Positions 8,669 to 17,365 of a stretch of DNA of 29,631 bases are shown here, piece by piece. The notes beneath the pieces were generated by a model. It was not told the DNA's origin. It did no database searches and worked only from the letters and a program-made list of their open reading frames with translations. Made by a program: the position numbers and the translations under genes. Numbering within the stretch: position 1 is the first letter of the stretch; each line of letters starts with the position of its first letter. Origin of the DNA: Pirellulaceae bacterium (lineage in GTDB: Bacteria > Planctomycetota > Planctomycetia > Pirellulales > Pirellulaceae); contig JAKVBZ010000066.1 in assembly GCA_022448645.1 (NCBI GenBank), positions 1-29,631 on the forward strand, written 5' to 3'.

Positions 8669-9103
8669 TTAACTGGCAATGACTTCGCGGATGTTTTCCA
8701 AGGCAATGCTTTGATCATCGATGTGGACTTTGATAGTTCGTTGACCACGTTGGTCGTCGCTGACTTCGATGGAAACCCGATCGACTAGCCCTTCCACTGA
8801 AGACCCATCGTCACTTAATGCGGATACTGTTTGACCAATTAAACTGCTTGCGGATGCCAGGTTTTGGCCTGTGATGATCGCGTCGAGCGTGTCGGTAAGC
8901 TTATTGGTCGCGCTGATTTCACGGATCTGACTGATCTGTTGAACCAACTCGCTGTTTTCGATTGGGTCCAAGGGATCTTGGTTTTGCAATTCCGCAATCA
9001 TTAATTCTAAAAACGTGTCAACGCCAACGTTCGCTAAATCATTTCCCGCTGGCTGGTCGGATTCAGGCCGAGTAATTGGGCCCATTGAAGGTATTCTCGA
9101 CAT
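8669..9103 (-). CDS. flgD: Flagellar hook capping protein FlgD (short form)
   Basis: FlgD caps the growing hook and is needed for FlgE assembly. The N-terminal half has the diagnostic motif VDTFLELMIAELQNQDPLDP (residues 29-48) followed by the ENSELVQQISQIREI helix. The C-terminal half is only a small beta-rich portion, so the 144-residue protein lacks the large C-terminal Ig-like domain of enterobacterial FlgD (about 230 residues). Similar short forms occur in Bacillus, so this is probably not a truncation. The start at 9103 (MSRIPSMGP) is preferred because AAGGA sits 7 bases upstream. The 15 extra residues from 9148 lack a ribosome-binding site. It lies between fliK and flgE. Confidence 0.93.
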   Translation of the reverse strand: MSRIPSMGPITRPESDQPAGNDLANVGVDTFLELMIAELQNQDPLDPIENSELVQQISQIREISATNKLTDTLDAIITGQNLASASSLIGQTVSALSDDGSSVEGLVDRVSIEVSDDQRGQRTIKVHIDDQSIALENIREVIAS

Positions 9104-9200
9104 GTGGTGTTCCTTGTTGAACATGGCGCGTTGCGATCTTTGCCGCAATCAACGCGGGTTGGGTGGGATGATTCTTAGGTTGAATGGTGAAGGTGCCCGT

Positions 9201-10574
9201 TCAGACATGGACATCTAGGTTTCGGTCTGTTCCTGGTGACGTTGCTGATATCGGAGAGGTTTCTGTGGGTGGGGTCTCGAGTTGCCGAGCCGACGTCTCA
9301 TCACCACCATCCGCAGATTCGTGGTCGCTTTGATGTTCTTGTTGTTGGTCGGTTTCGGGAGACTGCCGGTCGAGGACGTCAACATCGAATTGTTTGATCT
9401 GGATGTCTTGTTCCTCCAATCGTTCTCGCAATACGGGCAAGTTGTCTATTAAAATGGAGCGTGCAGATTGGGTTTCTGCTTCAATGCGAGCCAATAGCAC
9501 GTTGCCGTCGACCTTGATCTCTAATCGCATCGCTCCCAATTCAGATGGATGTAGTCGGATGCGAATAGGTTCCCCCCGTTGCTGAGCCACCTCAAACGCT
9601 TTTGTGACTCGTTGCAGGAACCTGGCTTGTTGCGGACCACTTAATGATTGGTTCGAAGACACTGAACCTTGTGGCAATGCTTGGCGGTTTGCTGAAGCAC
9701 GACTCGTTGACGAGGACGAGCTGACAGTCTGTTCGCTGGCGTTTGGTTTCGTTTTGTCTCCAATCATTTTGTCCGGTTCGGACGGTGACCGGTTGGTTTC
9801 ATCTTGATCTGTGGATTCGTCAGTAGAGGTGCCCATTTCGGTTTGTGCGTTCACTGTTGCCAATGATTCCACGTCTGCGATGACTAGCTTGGTCGACCTG
9901 GAAGCCGCTCGCTCGGACGATGCAGGTGTGCTTGGGACGTTGGCCTCACCTGATTCTCCTGAGCTCGTTGCCACAAATCGGGTTGGCTCGGCCATGACCT
10001 TTTCCTTGGTGGCGTGTTCCAATACTTGCTGTTGGTGATTCGCTGACGATTGACGGTCATTGACCGATTCTACGATGGCCACTTCTTCGGCAGAGGCCGA
10101 TAGGTCGCTTGGCAATGTCGCGGCAGTTGGCGTGAGCTGGTCCATGTCATCGGTGGCGACTACCAAGGGGTTGGTTCGGTCAGACAACGGGTCGGCTTGC
10201 GTGTTCTTTTTGGTCAGGTTGGTGTCTGCGAAATCTTCTGCGCAGTCTGTGTCAGAAGCGGCATGCTCGGTCGCAGCGTTTTCCGTGGAGCCGATGGTTT
10301 CGTTAGATTCATCATCTTCCGAATCGTTTTCGTCAGATTTGGAACCTGAACGGATCGGTTCGCTGGCTGTTTTCTCATTTTGCTCGACTTCTATCCGATC
10401 GGCGGGTGCTTCGTCGTCTGCTGTGAGGGATTCATCATTGGAGGAATTCGTGCTGTCGAGATGATGTTGGAACGATTTCGTTTTCCGGCCTTCGTCCACG
10501 CGCAGCTGCGCTGAATTCGCGGACGTTTCTACCGGAGTCAAATGGGACAAAGTGTCAAGCGGTAAAGATGACAT
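9201..10574 (-). CDS. fliK: Flagellar hook-length control protein FliK
   Basis: FliK is a secreted molecular ruler that measures hook length and switches export specificity. About the first 310 residues of 457 are highly polar, rich in Ser, Thr, Glu and Asp, and probably disordered, as usual for FliK. The C-terminal part contains the conserved hook-length control domain: EPIRIRLHPSELGAMRLEIKV, then LLARIEAETQSARSILIDNLPVLRERLEEQDI. This is the region known to contact FlhB, which lies outside the window. The tail after it is again disordered (Gln, Asp, Thr rich). The ribosome-binding site is weak. The position between the YlxF-like gene and flgD matches many flagellar operons. Confidence 0.92.
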   Translation of the reverse strand: MSSLPLDTLSHLTPVETSANSAQLRVDEGRKTKSFQHHLDSTNSSNDESLTADDEAPADRIEVEQNEKTASEPIRSGSKSDENDSEDDESNETIGSTENAATEHAASDTDCAEDFADTNLTKKNTQADPLSDRTNPLVVATDDMDQLTPTAATLPSDLSASAEEVAIVESVNDRQSSANHQQQVLEHATKEKVMAEPTRFVATSSGESGEANVPSTPASSERAASRSTKLVIADVESLATVNAQTEMGTSTDESTDQDETNRSPSEPDKMIGDKTKPNASEQTVSSSSSTSRASANRQALPQGSVSSNQSLSGPQQARFLQRVTKAFEVAQQRGEPIRIRLHPSELGAMRLEIKVDGNVLLARIEAETQSARSILIDNLPVLRERLEEQDIQIKQFDVDVLDRQSPETDQQQEHQSDHESADGGDETSARQLETPPTETSPISATSPGTDRNLDVHV

Positions 10575-10615
10575 GCACTATCCAATCGAATAGTAGCAGG
10601 AACGTTCGGACGGTT

Positions 10616-11317
10616 TTAGCTGGAGCTAACCTTTGCGAAATCCTGTTTTGTTTCTTCAATAAACGATGATTCAGGGCGACCTTTTCGTATCTCACGCAGA
10701 ATGTTTAATAAGGCTGTGTTGTCTTCTTCGATTTGGGTACTGAATTCCTTGTGCAGTTTTTTTTGTTGGTCATCAGGCATCGCTTTGACGATGGAAACCG
10801 CATCTTCCATGCCGTTCTCCGTGTCTGCGTCGATTAGCCTTTGCAACATCTCTTTCTGTTGTGGAGCCTTCATGTTCTTAATCTGGTTTATCATCTCAGT
10901 GAGTCCTTCCTCTTCCGACGTCAGCTTCATTTGGTCAAGTCGGTTTAGGAACGCATCCCGTTTGATGTCGTATCGTTCATTGGCTTCGTTGACCGCCGCT
11001 CGAAGTTGACGCATGCGATGAAGTCCCTTTTCGACTGCCTGTTCGCGTAAGGCCATGTCGAGGTTGTTCAGCAGCCGCTGCGTATTGCTATCTGCAATGG
11101 GGTGGTTCAGGGAGTTGCTGACGTGACTTGACTGAGTTGCGGAATGATCGTCTGAGGATAATGGTACACCGTGCATTACTGCCACGATGAGTTCTAGTTT
11201 TTGTGGGGTGAGGTAGCCCTGCAAGGTCAATACGGTCACGACAACACCGGCGGTCAACACCGTTGCTATGCAGAAGTAGACAAACAATGCCCCAATGGCA
11301 CCGATCAGTTTGTCCAT
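10616..11317 (-). CDS. Membrane-anchored MotE/YlxF-like flagellar protein
   Basis: This gene occupies the place of ylxF in Bacillus-type operons (fliJ-ylxF-fliK), but I recognise it only by layout and architecture. The 233-residue product has one transmembrane helix at the N-terminus (about residues 4-29), a charged coiled-coil segment (roughly 80-145) and a C-terminal helical domain. That domain has repeated Lx(n)M patterns (MINQIKNMKAPQQKEMLQRL, then AVSIVKAMPDDQQKKLHKEF) like the MgtE-N or MotE-type fold. Its function is unknown here; MotE in rhizobia is a periplasmic chaperone for MotC. The start at 11317 is chosen because GGAG lies 7 bases upstream, and it sits 4 bp after the fliJ stop. 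An earlier ATG at 11341 overlaps fliJ. Confidence 0.68.
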   Translation of the reverse strand: MDKLIGAIGALFVYFCIATVLTAGVVVTVLTLQGYLTPQKLELIVAVMHGVPLSSDDHSATQSSHVSNSLNHPIADSNTQRLLNNLDMALREQAVEKGLHRMRQLRAAVNEANERYDIKRDAFLNRLDQMKLTSEEEGLTEMINQIKNMKAPQQKEMLQRLIDADTENGMEDAVSIVKAMPDDQQKKLHKEFSTQIEEDNTALLNILREIRKGRPESSFIEETKQDFAKVSSS

Positions 11318-11321
11318 GATG

Positions 11322-11783
11322 TTACTCCAATTCAGATGCATTCTTGCGTTGGAAAGCCTGTACAGCGACCTCGTTTAGCTGTTTGTGATCTTTCCTTCGT
11401 TGTTCTAGCTGGAATGCGGACCATTGTTTTTCGTTTAATGTTTCAAGAATCTTGACATCACGATCGGCTTCCACGACGGCGGCACGACGACGTTCGATTT
11501 CTTCAGCCAGCTGCTGTTCGTGTTCTTTGAGTTGACGTTTGTGGGCGATTAGCTGAATTTGATACCTTCTGTTGCTAAGTAGTTTGTCGACGTCCAGTTG
11601 TCCCGCGTCGACCAAACTTCGTTCTATCGAACGGGCGTTGTTCAGCTGAGAACGAATGTTGTTGACTTGTTCCTGCAAGATGGCCTCTGCTTCGAACGCT
11701 TTGGTAAGTTCGGCTCTCCGCGCGTCGCGTGTTTGTTGTCGCAGTTTCATGACCGTTGCCAGGCGAAATCGAAAATGGGACAC
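11322..11783 (-). CDS. fliJ: Flagellar export chaperone FliJ
   Basis: FliJ is a soluble coiled-coil protein that sits in the export ATPase ring and helps deliver substrates. The 153-residue product is a long helical hairpin with no membrane segment. It starts MSHFRFRLATVMKLRQQ, the FliJ-like N-terminus (an F-R-F/L-x-x-V-L pattern), and continues with charged heptads to the end. The start codon is GTG at 11783, supported by GAGGA about 6-8 bases upstream. It lies 11 bp after the fliI stop, the standard position. FliJ sequences are poorly conserved, so context carries much of the weight. Confidence 0.87.
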   Translation of the reverse strand: MSHFRFRLATVMKLRQQTRDARRAELTKAFEAEAILQEQVNNIRSQLNNARSIERSLVDAGQLDVDKLLSNRRYQIQLIAHKRQLKEHEQQLAEEIERRRAAVVEADRDVKILETLNEKQWSAFQLEQRRKDHKQLNEVAVQAFQRKNASELE

Positions 11784-11794
11784 CGTGTTTCCTC

Positions 11795-13135
11795 TTAACT
11801 ACTTGGAACCATCGCGGAGCCAGCCATTTGAGTTCGGTATTTGGCCACGAGTGTCTCTAGTGCCTGTCGTGCGCTGTTAACGTTACAGGATTCTTTTGGC
11901 GTTTGACGCAAATACCGATGAATGTCGTCTTGCAATGCGATCGCCAAGTCAACGCGACGGTTGCTTCCCGTCCGGTAGGCACCGATGGTGATCAAATCTT
12001 CGTGGTCGCGATACGCGGCTAGCAAATCGCGGATGGCTGCCGCTGCGGTCACGTGTTCTGGGGTGACCACCTGAGGCATCAGACGACTTAGACTTTCCAG
12101 GATATCAATTGCAGGATAGTGGGCCTGGTTGGCCAGTTTGCGGGAGAGCACAAAGTGGCCGTCGAGCAATCCGCGTACAGCGTCGCTGACTGGTTCGTTC
12201 AGGTCGTCACCTTCTACTAGCACGGAATAAAATCCGGTAATGCTGCCATTTCCTTGATTACCGGCCCGCTCTAACAGTTGGGGCAGCTGTGAAAAAGTGC
12301 TAGGTGGGTAACCACGGGTTGCCGGAGGTTCACCGGCCGCCAGGCCGATTTCGCGTTGGGCCATCGCGAATCGTGTTAACGAATCGACCAGTAACAAAAC
12401 GTGTTTCCCTTGATCACGAAAGTATTCGGCAATCGCCGTGGCTGTTTGGGCGGCATGCATCCGGACAATAGCGGGTTCGTCGCTGGTAGCGACCACTAGG
12501 ACGCTCTTGCGGAGTCCCTCTTCCCCTAAGTCATTTTGAATGAACTCTGTCACTTCACGACCACGTTCTCCGACGAGGCCGATAACGTTTACGTCCGCTT
12601 CGGTGTAACGAGACATCATGCCCAACAAGACGCTCTTTCCGACACCTGCACCGGAAAAGACACCAATGCGTCCGCCACGGCCACATGACAGCATGCCGTC
12701 AATGGCACGGACACCAGTTGATAAAGGTGTATCAATAGGCCGTCGTTCCAAGGCGCACGGTGCTTTTCGGTTGCGTTGGATACGATCTCGCAGAAGGGGG
12801 TGTGGAAGATCGTCGATGCACTGGCCATGTGCGTTGACCACTCGTCCTAATAAAGGACTTCCAACTCGCAAGTGGCGGGAGGTTCTGACGAGTCGGGCGC
12901 TGCTTCCGCAACGCACTCCGGCCAATGGCTGAAACGGGTACACGATTGTCAGGTGATCACGAAAACCTATCACCTCTCCATGAACCTTTGAGCCAGTTGC
13001 GGCACAGATTTCAACCAGAGCACCTACTGGGGCAGGGAAATCTGCAATTGCGAGGGAGGTTCCCGTCGTACGTACGACTTTCCCAGTAATGGCCGTGGGT
13101 TGCACGGTAGCGAGTTGGTCCATGAAGGTCGTCAA
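11795..13135 (-). CDS. fliI: Flagellum-specific ATPase FliI
   Basis: FliI is the hexameric ATPase of the flagellar export apparatus, related to F1 beta subunits. Counting from the TTG start, the Walker A motif SGAGVGKS covers residues 161-168. The catalytic GERGREV block lies at 189-195 (Glu190), and the Walker B strand ends at Asp251 (LLLVDSLTRFAMAQREIGLAAGEP). The following PPATRGYPPSTFSQLPQLLERAG is the FliI/YscN signature. The start is either TTG at 13135 or ATG at 13123. The TTG overlaps the fliH stop (TTGA) and has GGAGG nine bases upstream, so I prefer it. The ATG is 21 bases from that site. The ATPase is chemically intact and should be active. Confidence 0.97.
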   Translation of the reverse strand: MTTFMDQLATVQPTAITGKVVRTTGTSLAIADFPAPVGALVEICAATGSKVHGEVIGFRDHLTIVYPFQPLAGVRCGSSARLVRTSRHLRVGSPLLGRVVNAHGQCIDDLPHPLLRDRIQRNRKAPCALERRPIDTPLSTGVRAIDGMLSCGRGGRIGVFSGAGVGKSVLLGMMSRYTEADVNVIGLVGERGREVTEFIQNDLGEEGLRKSVLVVATSDEPAIVRMHAAQTATAIAEYFRDQGKHVLLLVDSLTRFAMAQREIGLAAGEPPATRGYPPSTFSQLPQLLERAGNQGNGSITGFYSVLVEGDDLNEPVSDAVRGLLDGHFVLSRKLANQAHYPAIDILESLSRLMPQVVTPEHVTAAAAIRDLLAAYRDHEDLITIGAYRTGSNRRVDLAIALQDDIHRYLRQTPKESCNVNSARQALETLVAKYRTQMAGSAMVPSS

Positions 13136-13818
13136 AAGTTTTTTCCTCCCTCGTCTCCAATCAACTCTTGTTCGATCCTCTGTAATTGGGCTTCAATCTG
13201 CTGATCAACAGACCCTGATTCGGCGTCCACACGACATCCGCCACGGCTAATGTTGGGGTCTGATACAATCTCAGTGGAAGCCAATCCTCGCAGTTGAGTA
13301 GCCAGTGTCTCTACCTCAGCTTGTAGGGCAGCGTGATCTTCAGGATGTAACCTTACGGTCAACGATCGTTGACTTGTAAGCAGCTGCAAGGATTCGGTGA
13401 TCCAATCCTTAGTGATCTGGGGTTGCAGCTGAACTTCACGGCGAATGACGCGTGATGCAATGGCTGTGGCAAGCTGAACCAACCCGCGTTCCCATTCGGC
13501 GAGCCATGCTTGTTGGGCGATCTGAAATGTCTCGACAAGTTGCTCTATGGACGGAAGGACTGTACTAAGCTTGTGTCGTACTTGCTGTTGAATATGCTGT
13601 TCCACTTCGCGCATTGCAACGGTACGTCCTTCGGTCGCTGCACGTTGGCGAATCGCGTCGGCCTCTTGATTCGCTTCTGCGACCAAGACTGCTGCTTTTT
13701 GACGTACATCGTCCAAATAGGTTTGAGCATGGTCGGACATGTCGGTGAGATGATAGGCGGCAGTGTGCACGTCGTGACCAGATGCGAATTCAACACCGGA
13801 CTTGATAATTGTCGCCAT
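13132..13818 (-). CDS. fliH: Flagellar assembly protein FliH
   Basis: FliH binds and regulates the FliI ATPase and tethers it to FliN. The 228-residue product has the family layout: an extended N-terminus, a central Ala/Glu/Gln-rich coiled coil (about 30-100) and a C-terminal domain related to V/A-type ATPase subunit E. The C-terminal part contains LATAIASRVIRREVQLQPQIT, LTVRLHPEDHAAL and IVSDPNISRGGCRVDAESGSVDQQIEAQLQRI, the last being a typical FliH signature (residues 183-213). It overlaps fliI by four bases (TTGA), so translation of the two is likely coupled. It follows fliG by 85 bp. Confidence 0.93.
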   Translation of the reverse strand: MATIIKSGVEFASGHDVHTAAYHLTDMSDHAQTYLDDVRQKAAVLVAEANQEADAIRQRAATEGRTVAMREVEQHIQQQVRHKLSTVLPSIEQLVETFQIAQQAWLAEWERGLVQLATAIASRVIRREVQLQPQITKDWITESLQLLTSQRSLTVRLHPEDHAALQAEVETLATQLRGLASTEIVSDPNISRGGCRVDAESGSVDQQIEAQLQRIEQELIGDEGGKNF

Positions 13819-13903
13819 AGCATGACTCGAAGGTTTAAAAGTAGTGGATGTTTTGGTTGCAGGCAGGTGTGTGTGAAGGCGTATCGTCAGGTAATGTTGA
13901 GTT

Positions 13904-15184
13904 TCACGCAGCTGCCTCTAATAGCCCTGCCGCGATCTTCGCCATTTCTTGTTGAGCTAGTTCTACATCTCGCAGGTGGATAGGGTCTAATTCGGTCAAT
14001 TGTCGCCGTAACTGCCGGGACACCGATTTGGGAAACATATCGATAATGCGTTTTACAAACGCTTCGTTGGCTCCAATCAGTGCCAGGCGAGCTACATCGG
14101 GATCCATGAGTTGCATCACGCGTCGGAGTATGTCGTCTTCCAGGTTGGTGACGTCCAAGAAATTCCACGTAGTAGGTGGTGAAGTAGGCAAATCGGGTGA
14201 CGGTGATGGAGGTGCGTCATCGAGATGGGCGACCATTGACACCGGATGCAACGGGAGTCCCCGTTGAGGAATCTTGGGCTGTGCGGGGAGGGAGTGATTC
14301 CTAGGTTCCGGTTGTGTGGGTTCCTCCCGGGTGGACGAATGGGTGTGTCTTTCGTTCTGTCCGGGCGTGATGGTATTCGGGCAATTGTCCTCCGTCATCG
14401 AAACGGTTGGCAGTGTTGAGGAAGTTGTGGGCTGTTCAGTCGTCGTATCCATTTGAGGTATGTGGGACGCAACTTCGGGAAGAATCTGCAACAACTTAAG
14501 TCGTTCCAGTTCCGGAGCCGCTTGTAGGATGCGGCAAAAGTTTTGTGCGCTGGTTTCGCGCCGGCGGGTCTTGGCCAGCTTTTCTTGGAGTGTCGAGGCG
14601 AGTTCGGTTTCCACGTCGAACAAAACTTCTGGGATGGCTTCATCCAGATCCAACAACCGTCGAGCCACGTTGGCCTGCAGTGCAGGATGCAAGCGAGTCA
14701 AGGTGTCGGCAGCAGTATCGACCGGTAGACGCGACAGAACGACCGCGATCGTTTGTGGATGTTCACCTGCCAACAGCGGTGCCAGGTTTTCTCCTCGAGC
14801 GTTGTGCAGAGAATTGTCGTTTTTTACTTCATGGGGAGCACGGATATCAAGTTCGTCTATTTCCGTGGCAGAGAATGAAGCTAGGGAGGCGTTGGATGAC
14901 GGAGTAGACAGTTTGACTGCCAATGAGGCGTCCATGTCGACCCCTTCGAAGTTGTCTTCAGGGTTTGACGTTGTCGCGATCTGCCCGGCAACCATGCTGC
15001 CGCTGCGAAGGAATTCATCCAAAACTCGACGTTGTTCCGCTGGTGATACGTTCGCCAGTTGATCCGCAGCCGTGCGCACCTGATCAGCCTGACTGGAGTT
15101 GAGCTGACGGAGCAATTTTTCTGCGGTTTCCCGGTCGAGCGTCGAGACCAACACGGCGGCCTTACGTAAGTTTTTCTCGTCCAT
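13904..15184 (-). CDS. fliG: Flagellar motor switch protein FliG with long hinge linker
   Basis: FliG sits on the MS ring and takes the torque from MotA. The N-terminal domain (about residues 1-95 of 426) begins LRKAAVLVSTLDRETAEKLL. The middle domain keeps EHPQT (residues 141-145), the FliM contact site. The C-terminal torque domain (about 340-420) has WNFLDVTNLEDD, ALIGANEAFVKRIIDMFP and DPIHLRDVELAQQEM, with the expected charged residues. Between the middle and C-terminal domains lies an insertion of about 94 residues (246-339), rich in Pro, Ser, Thr and Glu, where other FliG proteins have a short hinge. I take ATG at 15184 because MDEKNLRKAAV fits the family; a TTG at 15199 would add five residues. 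No strong ribosome-binding site is seen. Confidence 0.93.
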   Translation of the reverse strand: MDEKNLRKAAVLVSTLDRETAEKLLRQLNSSQADQVRTAADQLANVSPAEQRRVLDEFLRSGSMVAGQIATTSNPEDNFEGVDMDASLAVKLSTPSSNASLASFSATEIDELDIRAPHEVKNDNSLHNARGENLAPLLAGEHPQTIAVVLSRLPVDTAADTLTRLHPALQANVARRLLDLDEAIPEVLFDVETELASTLQEKLAKTRRRETSAQNFCRILQAAPELERLKLLQILPEVASHIPQMDTTTEQPTTSSTLPTVSMTEDNCPNTITPGQNERHTHSSTREEPTQPEPRNHSLPAQPKIPQRGLPLHPVSMVAHLDDAPPSPSPDLPTSPPTTWNFLDVTNLEDDILRRVMQLMDPDVARLALIGANEAFVKRIIDMFPKSVSRQLRRQLTELDPIHLRDVELAQQEMAKIAAGLLEAAA

Positions 15185-15252
15185 GATGATGATTTGCAAA
15201 AACGATGATTAGATTCAGTGTGTCAGTTATTCTGTCGAAATGTTTCTGTTTT

Positions 15253-16923
15253 TTAAGCCGCATTTCCGATCCATGAGCTGATGACTTTGGCGGCCGCATC
15301 AGGATCGTCCCGGACCATTTCAGCGAGTTCGTCACGAAGGTTTGGTGCACCGATGGGACGATTCAACAACCGTTCCGGACTCTCGTGGTCTTCTTGTTTG
15401 TCGTCAGTGTGGACGACTCCAAGGCCAGGTAGTTCCGTTGGTTCGGACATGTTTGTTGCTACATTGAGATTGGGAAGGGTTCGGATCATCCCACGCAGCA
15501 TCAACAGGCTGAACACGCCCAAGCCCATCATGCCGAGAGTACTCCAGTTTTTTTCCAGCCAGCGGCCTACAATGGCTGCAAAAGGCGGGCTGGCTGGTTC
15601 GGGAACATCGGGCAATTCAAAGGCCATGACGCTGATTGGTTTGACCTTGCTCTGATCGCTAGGGATGTATGGCAGCACGTGTGAAACGTGGTTTTTTACC
15701 TCGTTGTTGAAGTTTTCCATGAATTGTTTCAGCTGCACCTCAGTGGGTGGATCTGGTTGTTGACTGTTAGGCGTCGAGTGAGCTTCCCGCCATGCTGTAC
15801 GGTAATAACTCATTGGTATCGACACAGCCACCGTGGCATGGTTTGGTACCAAGCCTGCTTTAATGCGTTCGATGTAATCTTTGGAGAGAGCCTTGGTATA
15901 GGTGGACGTTTCTATTACGGTTTGCGATCCGCTCTCCTCAGAACGGCTGACAACTTGCGCCGGTTGGTTGGTCGATGTGTTGGGGATAACTCCAGGTTCT
16001 CCCTTTGTGGGGCGTGTGGAACTAGTTGTTCGTTCCGAAGTTTCTTCTTGATGAATCGTCGGAGATTTTTGTGGGTCGGCAATTTGAGAAATCGATTTCT
16101 CGCTAATAATTCTTTCCAGGTCGACGTTGACTACCACACGTGCCTCTTGGATGTAGGACAGTGCTCGCCTCGCTTTGTCAGCGAAATATTCTTCCAGCTC
16201 TCTTTGTACAACGTGGTACATGTTGGAACCTGACCCGTCAGGGCCGTGCACATCAATCGACTTTCGTTCTCCAGACACCATGTCAATAACTTCAACGTCT
16301 TTGGGATTACTGCCGATCCAGTTGGCCACCATGTGACGGACGCTATCGACGCATGTGTCATCAAAGCTGTTGCCAGGCTGAGGCCATACGGACACTGCAG
16401 CGGTGATCTTGTTGATGTTTCGTGGAAACGAGTTTTGCTTCGATACTTGATATTTGACGATAGCTTTGTCGATTCCAGTCATGTAACGCACAATGAGTGA
16501 CAGCTCTTGTTCCGTGGCGCGCTTAACGGCTTGTTCATGCTGTTCACGGTTTGTCCATACGTTGCCTTGACTTCCGACTTCATTGTCGAAATCGAACGGA
16601 GCGCGAGGCATGGCGTTGGCATCGCCTAAGGCAGCCAGATAAATGTGTTTTTGGCTTCGAGGTACGCGGATGCGGTTGCCTGATGTATCGAAATCGCCCA
16701 GTCCGGCTTTTCCAAAAGCAACGGTAGAGTGTGCGATTTCTTCGTTGGTTAATATCCTTGCACCGAAGAGGTACTGATCCGGAGATGACGATTGCTGGGT
16801 CATCAAGAATCCCAGACTGACAACGACAATGGCCAATAAGAGTCCTGCGACGACGCGTGCTCCGGGTGACATGGTGCGGAATAAATCCGCAAGTTGCGTC
16901 GATGCCTTATTTAAAAAGTCCAT
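15253..16923 (-). CDS. fliF: Flagellar MS-ring protein FliF
   Basis: FliF builds the MS ring, the base of the flagellum. The 556-residue product has an N-terminal membrane helix (about 21-41), periplasmic ring-building domains and a second membrane helix at about 461-480. The cytoplasmic tail ends NLRDELAEMVRDDPDAAAKVISSWI, the FliG-binding segment. The RBM3-like region includes IDKAIVKYQVSKQ and ITAAVSVWPQPGN. A Ser/Thr/Pro-rich loop around 285-330 separates two halves of the periplasmic part, as is usual. GGAG seven bases upstream supports the ATG at 16923. It lies between fliE and fliG, the standard order. Confidence 0.96.
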   Translation of the reverse strand: MDFLNKASTQLADLFRTMSPGARVVAGLLLAIVVVSLGFLMTQQSSSPDQYLFGARILTNEEIAHSTVAFGKAGLGDFDTSGNRIRVPRSQKHIYLAALGDANAMPRAPFDFDNEVGSQGNVWTNREQHEQAVKRATEQELSLIVRYMTGIDKAIVKYQVSKQNSFPRNINKITAAVSVWPQPGNSFDDTCVDSVRHMVANWIGSNPKDVEVIDMVSGERKSIDVHGPDGSGSNMYHVVQRELEEYFADKARRALSYIQEARVVVNVDLERIISEKSISQIADPQKSPTIHQEETSERTTSSTRPTKGEPGVIPNTSTNQPAQVVSRSEESGSQTVIETSTYTKALSKDYIERIKAGLVPNHATVAVSIPMSYYRTAWREAHSTPNSQQPDPPTEVQLKQFMENFNNEVKNHVSHVLPYIPSDQSKVKPISVMAFELPDVPEPASPPFAAIVGRWLEKNWSTLGMMGLGVFSLLMLRGMIRTLPNLNVATNMSEPTELPGLGVVHTDDKQEDHESPERLLNRPIGAPNLRDELAEMVRDDPDAAAKVISSWIGNAA

Positions 16924-16996
16924 CCATGAACTCCTGTTGATTCAGTATTCAATGTGGCCTTTGCCATCCCTGGCAGTTCGGCTCATGACGACTTCG

Positions 16997-17305
16997 TTAG
17001 ATTCGAATGTTTTGAACTTCCTGGTACGCATTCACCAGTTTGTTTCGGATTTGCATCATCAAGCGAAATGCCATGTCGGCCTTTTGAACGGCTGTTAGTA
17101 CTTCGGCGGGATCGGCGTCTCCACCTGTAAACAACTGCTGAACGGCCTGTTCCGCATCGACTTGCATTTGATTGACTTGATCCAAACCAGAAAGTAGCTG
17201 GTCCTTAAAGTCACCTCCAGAATCGGACACTGCTGGGTTGTTGTGACCGACAGACGTGATAGGTGGAGTTGGTGGTGCAATATTGACATTGGAAATTGGG
17301 TTCAT
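16997..17305 (-). CDS. fliE: Flagellar hook-basal body protein FliE
   Basis: FliE joins the MS ring to the proximal rod and is one of the first exported proteins. The 102-residue length is normal for the family. The N-terminal third is variable and proline-rich. The C-terminal part carries the conserved helices, DFKDQLLSGLDQVNQMQVDAEQA, then VLTAVQKADMAFRLMMQIRNKLVNAYQEV and a final IRI. It lies between flgC and fliF in the usual flgB-flgC-fliE-fliF order. There is a 60-bp gap after flgC with no terminator-like hairpin, so it is likely on the same transcript. Confidence 0.95.
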   Translation of the reverse strand: MNPISNVNIAPPTPPITSVGHNNPAVSDSGGDFKDQLLSGLDQVNQMQVDAEQAVQQLFTGGDADPAEVLTAVQKADMAFRLMMQIRNKLVNAYQEVQNIRI

Positions 17306-17365
17306 CGTGAATGCCTGCAGACTGAGGGGCTATTCGCCCGATTTGACGGTGCGATAAAAATTTGG

